From an uncultured Clostridium sp. (GTDB lineage Bacteria > Bacillota > Clostridia > Peptostreptococcales > Peptostreptococcaceae), in assembly GCA_900550335.1 (NCBI GenBank), contig URRU01000034.1, positions 1 through 13,277 of the forward strand: a stretch of DNA of 13,277 nt. Reading direction: 5' to 3'. The notes under the pieces are model-generated. The model was not told the DNA's origin and did not search any database. It saw only the letters and a program-made list of their open reading frames with translations. The translations under genes and the position numbers were made by a program. The first letter of the stretch is position 1; each line of letters opens with the position of its first letter. Shown here one piece after another: positions 1 through 6,538 of this stretch.

Positions 1-275
1 TCTCTAACGATCATATGTTTTAATACTTCATCAGTAATTTTCATTACACGATCAAGTTCTGCAGAGCAAGCTGGTTCTGCTGTGTATTCAAATAAGCAGT
101 AGAAACCATCAGTGCAGTCTTTAATTTCATAAGCCAAACGTTTTTTGCCCCAACGATCTTCTTTGTCAATAGTACCACCATTGGCAACGATTAAGTTAGA
201 GAACTTTTCGATAACAGCATTAGTTGCTTCTTCTTCCATTGGTCTAATAATAAATACGACTTCGTACTTTCTCAC
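1..275 (-). CDS. rpsF: 30S ribosomal protein S6 (3'-truncated by the window edge)
   Basis: Small-subunit ribosomal protein that pairs with S18 on the central domain of 16S rRNA. The reading frame starts at a GTG (273-275) preceded by a strong AGGAGGTGA site and runs 91 codons to the window edge. S6 proteins are about 95 residues, so only a few C-terminal residues are missing. The start [12 protein letters not shown], the segment [21 protein letters not shown] (residues 33-53) and the end VLKHMIVR are characteristic S6 sequence. The ssb and rpsR genes that normally follow rpsF in Bacillota would lie beyond position 1. Arginine codons here include several CGT, unlike the AGA-dominated genes further right, as expected for a highly expressed gene. 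Identification is firm. Confidence 0.97.
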   Translation of the reverse strand, partial: MRKYEVVFIIRPMEEEATNAVIEKFSNLIVANGGTIDKEDRWGKKRLAYEIKDCTDGFYCLFEYTAEPACSAELDRVMKITDEVLKHMIVR

Positions 276-355
276 GAAATCACCTCCTCTTTGGACTATC
301 GGCCCACAAATGGGCAGGGATTAATTCCGCTAAGCGGAACTCGTTATTAACATAA
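276..355 (-). promoter_or_regulatory. Structured 5' leader of rpsF, possible S6:S18 autoregulatory element
   Basis: The predicted leader holds two compact hairpins. The first is TTCCGC-TTA-GCGGAA on the minus strand (325-339). The second is GCCCA-TTTG-TGGGC (302-315), followed at once by a CCG-containing segment and then the ribosome binding site. Known rpsF leaders in many bacteria carry a hairpin with an adjacent unpaired CCG that imitates the 16S site bound by S6:S18 and allows feedback control. The hairpins are seen directly; their function is inferred, and I could not match the full published consensus by eye. Confidence 0.4.
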
Positions 356-362
356 CTTCTTA

Positions 363-391
363 ATTATATCATTGTCTAAATGCTAACGCAA
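363..391 (-). promoter_or_regulatory. Predicted sigma-A promoter of rpsF
   Basis: Read on the minus strand, a -35 TTGCGT (386-391) is separated by exactly 17 bp from a perfect -10 TATAAT (363-368). This predicts transcription starting near 355 and a leader of about 80 nt before the GTG codon of rpsF. The promoter lies just downstream of the MFS remnant, so rpsF does not depend on that gene for transcription. Confidence 0.65.
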
Positions 392-403
392 GCTATTATT
401 TAA

Positions 404-1120
404 CTATTCTTTAACATTTTCTTTACCTCTCATCAAAGAAGCAAATAGGGCTATAATACATAAAAAACCAAATAAAATAAATATATATTTAAAACTGTGT
501 AAAAGTATATCTACATAATTACTTTCTATTGCTTCAGCAGTAAAAATAGATAATAGCAAGGTTACTAATGACATGCTTATCGCTTGCCCTGTAAGGCGCA
601 TTACTGCCAAAATCGAAGACGCCACTCCATAAAATTTTGCCTCTACAGCTCCCATAATGGCATTATTATTCGGTGAAGCAAATAAACCAAAGCCTAAACC
701 AATAAAGGCTAAATTTATACCAATCAGATAAAATGATGTATCTTTATCCAAAAAAGAAAAAGCAAATAATCCTATCATCATCATACCCATACCTAAAGAA
801 GCAATAAGTCTTGATGAGAATTTATCAGATAATGCTCCTGCTTTAGGAGAAACAATTGTCATAATAAATGGTTGTATCAATAAAAATCCTCCAGCTGTAA
901 AAGCATCCATACCTCTGACTAATTGCAAATATAAAGATAATACAAAACCTAAAGCAAAAGTCGCACTATAATGAATTAAAGCGGCTATATTTGACATGGT
1001 AAATACTGTATTTCTAAAAATAGATAAATCTACAAGTGGCGAAGCAACTTTTTTCTGCTCATATATAAATAATAAAAATAAAATAAATAGAATAATAAAT
1101 ATTAAAAAATATAAAATACA
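404..1120 (-). pseudogene. MFS drug exporter of the DHA2 (14-TM) type, N-terminally truncated remnant
   Basis: Only the C-terminal part of a major facilitator exporter remains. An internal ATG at 995-997 would give 197 residues, but the frame stays open upstream and still reads as the family: a hydrophobic helix near 1064-1117, then the loop YEQKKVASPLVDLSIFRN, which resembles the mid-protein linker of EmrB/QacA-like proteins. Further on are a proton-transporter-like loop (SPKAGALSDKFSSRLIAS) and the late motif ASPNNNAIMGAVEAKFYGVAS. About half the usual length of roughly 470 residues is missing. No start codon with a ribosome binding site lies upstream, and a stop codon closes the frame at 1154-1156. 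The break falls in an extremely AT-rich stretch next to the divergent ATPase gene. It is probably non-functional, lost by deletion or by insertion of the neighbour. The alternative, a short membrane protein from the internal ATG, looks unlikely. Confidence 0.75.
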
Positions 1121-1140
1121 AATAGATTGGAGAAGAAAAT

Positions 1141-1842
1141 ATGAATAATCAATTTATCAGAGGAATTAAGTTTGAATGGGACAATATACCAGAAGATAGC
1201 TATCTTAGAAAAATTGAAGCTCTAAAAGACATTGAAAGTCTAGAATTTTCAAATCCAATCACATTCTTTGTAGGAGAAAATGGTACAGGAAAATCGACTC
1301 TACTTGAAGCAATAGCTGTTTCTCATGGATTTAATCCTGAAGGTGGTACTAAAAATTATTCTTTTTCAACGCATGATACTCATTCAGAATTATGTGATGC
1401 GATAAGGATTGTAAAAGGATTTAGAAAAGAAAAATACGGATATTTTCTAAGAGCGGAGAGTTTTTACAATGTTGCAACATACGCAGACGATTTACATCCT
1501 TCTGCAAAATACCACGAGAGATCTCATGGAGAAAGTTTCCTAGCTTTAGCTCAAAATAGCCTTAGACCAAATGGATTATACATATTTGACGAACCTGAGG
1601 CTGCACTATCACCACAAAGACAGTTGACATTGTTGATGGAGATAAACAAATATGCAAAAGAAGGAGCACAATTCATAATCGTAACGCACTCGCCAATACT
1701 ACTCGGAATTCCAGATGCTGAAATATACAACTTTGATGACGGAAAAATACACAAATGCACCTACGAAGAAACAGAAAGCTACAAAATAACGGAAATGTTC
1801 ATAAACAATAGAGAAATACTACTAAAAAACTTACTAGACTAA
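1141..1842 (+). CDS. AAA/ABC-type ATPase, stand-alone (COG3910-like)
   Basis: A soluble single-domain nucleotide-binding protein of 233 residues. It has Walker A GENGTGKST (45-53), an ABC-like signature SHGESFLAL (128-136), Walker B LYIFDEPEAALS (146-157) and a switch histidine in IIVTHSP (179-185). This order and the short insert resemble the small predicted ATPases related to SMC/RecF and ABC domains (AAA_21/AAA_23). No transmembrane segment or partner domain is visible, and the substrate is unknown. The ATG follows GGAG with an 8-nt gap. The gene starts right at the break in the MFS remnant and is followed by its own terminator, so it appears to be a single-gene unit. Such ATPases occur both as housekeeping genes of unknown role and in two-gene defence systems; no nuclease or effector partner is adjacent here, so I assign no function beyond ATP binding and hydrolysis. 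Confidence 0.85.
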   Translation: MNNQFIRGIKFEWDNIPEDSYLRKIEALKDIESLEFSNPITFFVGENGTGKSTLLEAIAVSHGFNPEGGTKNYSFSTHDTHSELCDAIRIVKGFRKEKYGYFLRAESFYNVATYADDLHPSAKYHERSHGESFLALAQNSLRPNGLYIFDEPEAALSPQRQLTLLMEINKYAKEGAQFIIVTHSPILLGIPDAEIYNFDDGKIHKCTYEETESYKITEMFINNREILLKNLLD

Positions 1843-1915
1843 AAATTATATAATATAAAAATACATAAAAAGTATAAAAAATATCGGTGAAATAAAGAGT
1901 ATAATATTTTGTTTT

Positions 1916-1947
1916 ATCACTGAGATTACGGCTATGCAGTGATTTTT
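1916..1947 (+). terminator. Rho-independent terminator of the ATPase gene
   Basis: ATCACTG (1916-1922) and CAGTGAT (1937-1943) form a 7-bp stem with a 14-nt loop, followed by a run of five T. It lies about 75 bp after the ATPase stop codon on the same strand. Confidence 0.6.
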
Positions 1948-1963
1948 GAAATTATAAAAATAG

Positions 1964-2145
1964 GGCTGTTCAATATTTGCAATGAGTCTTTTTGGCACGT
2001 AATCACGAATTAATTTGCATCGACAATCTGGAAGCGCCTCGCAACATATAAATGTGTTACATAAAAGGGCGAGGCGCTGAAGCCTGGAGAGCAAATAATT
2101 GTGATTACTGCCAATAAAAAAGGCCATTGCAAAATTGCAACAGCC
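1964..2145. repeat. Long imperfect palindrome (about 180 bp), MITE-like or paired terminator units
   Basis: Matching inverted blocks occur in order: GGCTGTT (1964-1970) with AACAGCC (2139-2145); TTTGCAAT with ATTGCAAA; TTTTTGGCA with TGCCAATAAAAA; GTAATCAC (1999-2006) with GTGATTAC (2101-2108); AATTTGC (2012-2018) with GCAAATAATT (2091-2100); and the GC-rich AGCGCCTCGC (2033-2042) with GCGAGGCGCT (2069-2078), which closes a 26-nt loop. The outer arms are two opposed copies of the terminator-containing unit that also occurs at 6490. The GC-rich inner stem stands out against the AT-rich surroundings. No transposase or clear target-site duplication was found. It could be a non-autonomous element, a fused pair of repeat units, or a very long transcript hairpin. 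Confidence 0.7.
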
Positions 2146-2146
2146 T
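2116..2146 (-). terminator. Rho-independent terminator of the aldolase gene
   Basis: Read on the minus strand, AGGCTGTTGCA and TGCAATGGCCT pair over 11 bp (two G-T wobbles) around an ATTT loop, followed by a T run. It lies 7 bp past the aldolase stop codon and forms the right arm of the large palindrome. The stem is nearly identical to the terminator at 6490-6521. Confidence 0.85.
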
Positions 2147-2152
2147 ATACTT

Positions 2153-2833
2153 TTATAATTCACAAATACCTACATTTTCTCCATACATTGCATACCAATC
2201 TTTATTGAAGTCATCTACTGCTTTTTCAATGTTAGGATTTGCAAATATCTGTTTTAACACAGCTACTGGAGCAGTTATCGCATGTGCCCCATAGTTGAAT
2301 GAATCTCTAACCTGCTGAACACCTTTGAATGATGCAGCAACTATCTTAGTATTGTATCCGTCAACAGCTATTCTATCAGATAGATTGCTTATTAAATCCA
2401 TTGGATCTGCACCAAGATTTCCTATTCTATTAACATAAGGTGCTATATAATCAGCTTCAGCAGCTAAAGCCATGTATGCCTGCATTAAATCGTAAACTGC
2501 AGTTGCCGTAACCTTTACACCTTCTGCTTTTAAAGCTTTTATAGCTTTTATACCTTCATAAGAAACAGGAACTTTTATATATACCTGGTCATCTATTTCT
2601 TTTAATATTCTATGAGCTTCAGCCACCATTTCGTCGCTATTTTTTGAAATTACCTGAACGTGAAGGCTTCTCTCCATACCTATTATTTCTCTTATTTTTC
2701 TCATGTGTTCAAAGAAGTTTTCTGGATTTGTCTGTTTAACTATTGAAGGGTTGCTAGTTACCCCAACTATTGGCATATGCTCAACAGCATCCTTGATTTC
2801 TTCTAAATTAACTGTATCTACTATAAATTCCAT
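2153..2833 (-). CDS. Fructose-6-phosphate aldolase-like transaldolase (FSA/TalC type)
   Basis: A cytosolic class I aldolase of 226 residues, the size of the small transaldolase/FSA subfamily (about 215-225). Known members cleave fructose 6-phosphate or 1-deoxyfructose 6-phosphate to glyceraldehyde 3-phosphate plus a C3 ketone. The Schiff-base lysine is K87 in VYIKVP. D6 near the start and TSNPS (26-30) are family positions, and Y133 in APYVNRIGN corresponds to the tyrosine typical of FSA enzymes; classical transaldolases have phenylalanine there. The gene follows the glycyl radical enzyme on the same strand after 104 bp and ends at a strong terminator, so it is the last gene of that unit. Its ribosome binding site is a G run (AGGGGGAT) 10 nt before the ATG. 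Neighbourhood and Y133 favour an aldolase acting on the glycyl radical enzyme's product over a pentose-phosphate transaldolase, though the substrate is not proven. Confidence 0.92.
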   Translation of the reverse strand: MEFIVDTVNLEEIKDAVEHMPIVGVTSNPSIVKQTNPENFFEHMRKIREIIGMERSLHVQVISKNSDEMVAEAHRILKEIDDQVYIKVPVSYEGIKAIKALKAEGVKVTATAVYDLMQAYMALAAEADYIAPYVNRIGNLGADPMDLISNLSDRIAVDGYNTKIVAASFKGVQQVRDSFNYGAHAITAPVAVLKQIFANPNIEKAVDDFNKDWYAMYGENVGICEL

Positions 2834-2849
2834 TTTATTATATCCCCCT

Positions 2850-2866
2850 AAAGCTATAATAGCTTT
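2850..2866 (-). other. Small hairpin between the glycyl radical enzyme and aldolase genes
   Basis: AAAGCTAT-A-ATAGCTTT is a perfect inverted repeat with a one-base centre, immediately upstream of the aldolase ribosome binding site. Read toward the aldolase it has no T run, so it is more likely an mRNA stability or processing element than a terminator. A weak promoter-like TATAAT also lies at 2894-2899 on the minus strand, but its -35 region (TACTTT) is poor. Confidence 0.4.
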
Positions 2867-2937
2867 TTAAAAAATTTTATCTAAACATATATTATTATAA
2901 TACAAAATAACTTTTTAAAGTATAATGTATTTTTTTA

Positions 2938-5349
2938 TTATAATGTTTGTTCTGTTCTTCCAATTATATCGTCCTGTGTTGCTTTTGATAATACATTGAA
3001 GAATGCACTATATCCTGCAACCCTAACTATTAAATCTCTGTGTTTTTCTGGATGTTTCTGAGCATCTATAAGTGTATCTCTTGAAACAACATTGTACTGA
3101 ACATGGTATCCATCTAATCTATTGAAGAATGTTTTTATTAACATCTCTAGTTTTTCTTTATTTTCCTCTTTTGATAATAGCTGAGGAGTTACTTTCTGAT
3201 TTAATAACACACCACCAGTTATTTCGTGAGTTGGTAATTTTGAAACTGATTTGAATACCGCTGTTGGTCCTTTTTTATCCATTGAATGAGCAGGAGAGCA
3301 TCCCTCTGCAAGAGGAGTTCTTGCATTTCTACCATCAGGAGTTGCCATAGTTGAGAATCCCTGACCTACATTGGCAGATATAGAAGATGTACCAGCATAT
3401 CTGATTCCACCTATTGGACCTCTACCATGTCTAGTATTTGGATATTTCTTCATTTCATCTATGTATACGTTGTAAACATCAACCACTAGCTGATCCACGT
3501 AGTCGTTGTCATTTCCGTATTTTGGAGCATCGTTTATTAACATCTGCTGTATTTTTTTATTTTCTTCAGTTGAGAAATCATCTAATAATGCATTCCATAA
3601 CTGTTCTGGAGTTATTTTGTTTTCATCGAATACAAGCTTTTTGATAGCAGCTAAACTGTCTGCCATATTTGCTATACCAACCTGTAATCCAGAGATGAAG
3701 TCATATATTGCTCCACCTTCTTTAAGAGTTTTACCTCTACCTATACAGTCCTGAGTTAAAGCTGAGCATAGTATGTCTGGAACATCTCTTTCTAGAGCTA
3801 AATCTATTGTATTTTCAACGATAACACTCATTCTAGTTAAGTATCTCATAGCTTTTTCTATAGCCTGTTCTAATTCTTCATAAGATTTCATGTCTTTGAA
3901 GTATCCGCTTCCTTCAAAGAATCTCTTTCCACTTGTCATATCGACACCGTCGTTCATTACCATAAGAAGTATTCTTGGGAAGTTCATGTAAGACATACCT
4001 GTACATCTGTATCCCCATTTTCCTGGAACTGCAGTTTCAACACATCCTATTGCAGAGTAGTTGTATGCATCTTCTTCCTTAACTCCTTTTTCTATAAATG
4101 AAGGTATTATAACTTCATCAGAGTTGAATGCTGGCATACCAGTTCCTAATTTCATAACTTCAACAGCCTCATCTAAGAAAGCTTTTGGTATATTTCTGTG
4201 GTATCTAACTGTTAAGTTAGGCTGAGGGAGTCTAGTCTGTGCAACAGATTTTAATACTAAGAATGATAATTCATTAGTTGCATCTTTTTTATCTACAGTC
4301 TGTCCACCTATTGTAACGTTCTGATACATTGGGCTTCCTGCACTACTAAATGTATGAGACTGGCTACGAACTTTATTTATAGTTAAAGTTTTTATCCATA
4401 AGTTGTCTAATATTTCAACAACTTCATCATCAGTTATTAATCCTAAATCTTTATCGTGTTTGTAGTATGGGTATAAATACTGATCAAATCTTCCGTAAGA
4501 TAAAGAGTGTCCATTAGATTCTATCTGTAATATTAACTGTATGAACCAAGTAGACTGTATTGCTTCTTTAAATGTTTCTGCTGGTTCATAAGGAACTTTT
4601 GCACATATACGAGATATTTCAAGAAGTTCTTCTTTTCTCAGACCTTCAGCTTTTTCTGCCATTTCTGCAGCTAATTTGCTAAAACGTTCAGCATAAGTTT
4701 TAACAGCATCTATTACTATTAAAACTGCTCTATAGAAGTGATATTTATCTATATTTTCTGCAACGCATAAATCTAATTCACTTTTTAATTTTAAAACTCT
4801 TTTTTCGTATCCTGCTAATCCCTGTTTTAAAACTGTTTCGTAGTCAACTGCTAGGTGAGCATCACCAGAGTTTAATTTACCTTCCATTCCGAAGAATCCA
4901 GTTTCCATATATACACTAACTTCTTCTGGAAGCATTGCTCCACCTTTGCTTCTTAGGTTGTTGTTTTCCCAGAAAGATGCGATACTTCTTAAATCTTCTT
5001 TTGTTTCTTCAGTTATATAGAAAACATCTCCATCACGTTTTTCAAATAAATCAAGCTCATTAAGTACGAACTCTAATGTATATTCTGGGAATATCGGAGC
5101 ATTTCTGTTAGCAGATGCCTGGTTCCCTACGATTAAAGTTTCGTCTTCTATATATATAGACATTTTTTCTAATATATTTTTTAACATCATAGCACGTTTT
5201 ATTACTACGGGCTGATTGCGATTTTCTTTATATGATTCTGTAGCTAATAATGCACGTTCTGCACATATATAAGGCTTTTTGTTTAATACATTTTCTCTAA
5301 ATTCGTTCATTCTAGGTGTTAAATCACCGAAATGCTCAACATTTTTCAT
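2938..5349 (-). CDS. Glycyl radical enzyme of the PflD/YbiW group, probable C-O lyase/dehydratase
   Basis: An anaerobic radical enzyme of 803 residues, a typical length for the family. The thiyl cysteine is C436 in SAIGCVETAVPGKWG, with E438 two residues on as the expected general base. The glycyl radical site is G779 in RVAGYSAFF, 24 residues before the end. A single cysteine followed by V-E marks the dehydratase/C-O or C-N lyase group; pyruvate formate-lyase itself has two adjacent cysteines. The ATG at 5347-5349 is preferred because AAAGGAGG lies 7 nt upstream; a longer reading from 5373 has no ribosome binding site. The next gene is an FSA aldolase and the divergent gene is the activating enzyme, as in the E. 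coli ybiW and pflD loci. Those enzymes are reported to open 1,5-anhydroglucitol or 1,5-anhydromannitol 6-phosphate. The family assignment is firm; that substrate is inferred from neighbours. Glycerol and propanediol dehydratases share the GCVE motif but are not usually next to an aldolase. Confidence 0.95.
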   Translation of the reverse strand: MKNVEHFGDLTPRMNEFRENVLNKKPYICAERALLATESYKENRNQPVVIKRAMMLKNILEKMSIYIEDETLIVGNQASANRNAPIFPEYTLEFVLNELDLFEKRDGDVFYITEETKEDLRSIASFWENNNLRSKGGAMLPEEVSVYMETGFFGMEGKLNSGDAHLAVDYETVLKQGLAGYEKRVLKLKSELDLCVAENIDKYHFYRAVLIVIDAVKTYAERFSKLAAEMAEKAEGLRKEELLEISRICAKVPYEPAETFKEAIQSTWFIQLILQIESNGHSLSYGRFDQYLYPYYKHDKDLGLITDDEVVEILDNLWIKTLTINKVRSQSHTFSSAGSPMYQNVTIGGQTVDKKDATNELSFLVLKSVAQTRLPQPNLTVRYHRNIPKAFLDEAVEVMKLGTGMPAFNSDEVIIPSFIEKGVKEEDAYNYSAIGCVETAVPGKWGYRCTGMSYMNFPRILLMVMNDGVDMTSGKRFFEGSGYFKDMKSYEELEQAIEKAMRYLTRMSVIVENTIDLALERDVPDILCSALTQDCIGRGKTLKEGGAIYDFISGLQVGIANMADSLAAIKKLVFDENKITPEQLWNALLDDFSTEENKKIQQMLINDAPKYGNDNDYVDQLVVDVYNVYIDEMKKYPNTRHGRGPIGGIRYAGTSSISANVGQGFSTMATPDGRNARTPLAEGCSPAHSMDKKGPTAVFKSVSKLPTHEITGGVLLNQKVTPQLLSKEENKEKLEMLIKTFFNRLDGYHVQYNVVSRDTLIDAQKHPEKHRDLIVRVAGYSAFFNVLSKATQDDIIGRTEQTL

Positions 5350-5406
5350 AAAATATCCTCCTTTTAGTTTCATCCGTAACTATTTAGTATTTCATTCTAC
5401 AATCAA

Positions 5407-5435
5407 AGTATACCACGTATTGCAAAAAAGATAAA
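5407..5435 (-). promoter_or_regulatory. Predicted promoter of the glycyl radical enzyme operon
   Basis: On the minus strand a TG-extended -10 (TGG-TATACT, -10 hexamer at 5407-5412) lies 17 bp from a weak -35 TTTATC (5430-5435). Transcription would start near 5400, giving a leader of about 50 nt. A weak -35 combined with an extended -10 is typical of promoters that depend on an activator, and the regulator repeats lie directly upstream. Confidence 0.5.
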
Positions 5436-5438
5436 TAA

Positions 5439-5479
5439 AAACTTCAAATAAAAGTTTAAAAAGTTTCAAATGAAACTTT
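5439..5479. promoter_or_regulatory. Tandem operator pair, predicted DeoR-family regulator sites
   Basis: The right site, AAAGTTTCAAATGAAACTTT (5460-5479), is a perfect inverted repeat of two 9-bp arms around a 2-bp centre. The left site, ACTTCAAATAAAAGTTTAA (5441-5459), matches it at about 15 of 19 aligned positions. Their TCAAAT cores are 22 bp apart (5444 and 5466), close to two helical turns. Both sites lie between the two divergent promoters and upstream of both -35 elements. The same motif, also paired at 22 bp, lies in the promoter of the DeoR-family gene. Confidence 0.65.
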
Positions 5480-5483
5480 AATA

Positions 5484-5512
5484 TTTACTTTTAATAGAGT
5501 AAATGATATTAT
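5484..5512 (+). promoter_or_regulatory. Predicted promoter of the activating enzyme gene
   Basis: -35 TTTACT (5484-5489), a 17-bp spacer and -10 TATTAT (5507-5512) place the transcript start near 5519, about 57 bp before the TTG start codon. The palindromic operator ends 5 bp upstream of this -35. Confidence 0.5.
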
Positions 5513-5575
5513 TTTAAATGTAATAAAAGATAAATTTTGGAAATAATAGAGATTAATATATAAGGAGATGATTTT

Positions 5576-6472
5576 TTGGAAAAGGGAATTACGTTTAATA
5601 TTCAGAAGTTTAGTATACACGATGGGCCAGGGATAAGAACTACAGTATTCTTTAAAGGATGTCCGCTTAGATGTGAGTGGTGTTCAAACCCTGAATCTCA
5701 GATAAAAAATGTTCAGATTTTACACGATCAGAGTAAATGCTCTCATTGCTTATCTTGTGTGGCAGCATGTCCAAATGGAGCGATAACTCACGAAGATAAT
5801 AAGATAATTATAAATGAAGATAAGTGCGTGGGATGTTTAACTTGTGTAAATTCATGTCCTAATAGAGCATTATCTTATGAAGGGGATTACCAGACAATAG
5901 AAGAGATTGTAGATATATGTATGCAGGATATAGATTTCTATGAAGAATCTGGCGGAGGAGTTACAATATCTGGTGGAGAAGGTATGAGCCAGCCTGAGTT
6001 TTTAAAGAAACTTATAGCAGAATTAAAGAAAAATTCAGTACATGTTGCGATTGAAACTACAGGATATGTAAAGAAGGAAACTTTTGAAGAATTGGCTAGA
6101 GAGTTAGACCTACTTCTATTTGATGTTAAGCACTACGACAGAGAAAAACACTACAACGGAACAAAGGTGTACAATGATTTAATAGTGGAAAATTTAAAAT
6201 GGGCGATAGATAATGGAATAGAAGTACTTCCTAGAATTCCAGTTATCCCAGATTTTAATGATTCATTAGAGGATGCAGAAGGATTAGCGAAATTATTAGT
6301 AGAGGTTGGAGCTAAAAAAGTGCAGCTACTTCCATTCCATCAGTTTGGCGAAAAAAAATACGAACTACTAAACAGAAACTACAAATATAAAAACAAAAAA
6401 GCCCTTTATCCAGAAGATTTAGAAGAATATCAGAAAATCTTTGAAGATAAGGGACTAAATTGCTTTTTCTAA
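5576..6472 (+). CDS. Glycyl radical enzyme activating enzyme (radical SAM)
   Basis: Generates the glycyl radical on the partner enzyme by reductive cleavage of S-adenosylmethionine. The family start motif DGPGIRTTVFFKGC (16-29) runs into the radical SAM cluster C29-x3-C33-x2-C36. A ferredoxin-like insert with two four-cysteine clusters follows (C55/C58/C61/C65 and C84/C87/C90/C94), as in activases of the dehydratase-type enzymes; the short activase of pyruvate formate-lyase lacks it. The SAM-binding GGE is at 133-135 within SGGGVTISGGEGMSQ. The length of 298 residues is normal. Translation starts at TTG with AAGGAGATGA upstream, and no better start exists. It is transcribed divergently from its enzyme, sharing an operator region. 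The GGE is followed by GMSQ where many relatives have PLLQ, a small departure of unknown meaning. Confidence 0.94.
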   Translation: MEKGITFNIQKFSIHDGPGIRTTVFFKGCPLRCEWCSNPESQIKNVQILHDQSKCSHCLSCVAACPNGAITHEDNKIIINEDKCVGCLTCVNSCPNRALSYEGDYQTIEEIVDICMQDIDFYEESGGGVTISGGEGMSQPEFLKKLIAELKKNSVHVAIETTGYVKKETFEELARELDLLLFDVKHYDREKHYNGTKVYNDLIVENLKWAIDNGIEVLPRIPVIPDFNDSLEDAEGLAKLLVEVGAKKVQLLPFHQFGEKKYELLNRNYKYKNKKALYPEDLEEYQKIFEDKGLNCFF

Positions 6473-6489
6473 AAAGTAGTAAAAATAAT

Positions 6490-6521
6490 AGGCTGTTGCA
6501 GTTTTGTAATGGCCTTTTTTT
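6490..6521. terminator. Bidirectional terminator between the activase and deoR-type genes
   Basis: AGGCTGTTGCA (6490-6500) pairs with TGTAATGGCCT (6505-6515) over 11 bp, with several G-T wobbles, around GTTT. A T run follows on the plus strand, and an A-rich flank upstream serves the convergent regulator gene. The stem is almost the same as the aldolase terminator, and similarity continues into the next bases (GCACAATT here, ATCACAATT there), so it belongs to a dispersed repeat family. Confidence 0.85.
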
Positions 6522-6538
6522 AGTGCTAAGCACAATTT

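Noticed and set aside
1964..2145. Integron attC site
   Set aside because: The palindrome size fits, but the end motifs are in the wrong orientation (GGCTGTT...AACAGCC), and no integrase or cassette array is visible.
1846..2163. 105-codon minus-strand reading frame across the palindrome
   Set aside because: It runs through the inverted repeat and two terminators, begins inside the end of the aldolase gene, has no ribosome binding site and shows no protein family resemblance.
3438..3754. Two overlapping plus-strand reading frames inside the glycyl radical enzyme gene
   Set aside because: They are antisense to strongly conserved coding sequence, have odd composition and no ribosome binding sites.
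5350..5373. Upstream start giving the glycyl radical enzyme 8 more residues
   Set aside because: No ribosome binding site precedes it, and the AAAGGAGG that serves the downstream ATG would be inside the coding sequence.
5439..5479. CcpA (cre) catabolite site in the glycyl radical promoter
   Set aside because: The palindrome centre is AA/TT and lacks the central CG of cre sites, and the same motif recurs only at the deoR promoter, which favours a local regulator.
6312..6533. 73-codon minus-strand reading frame overlapping the activase end
   Set aside because: Antisense to the activase C-terminus and running through the terminator hairpin; no start signals.
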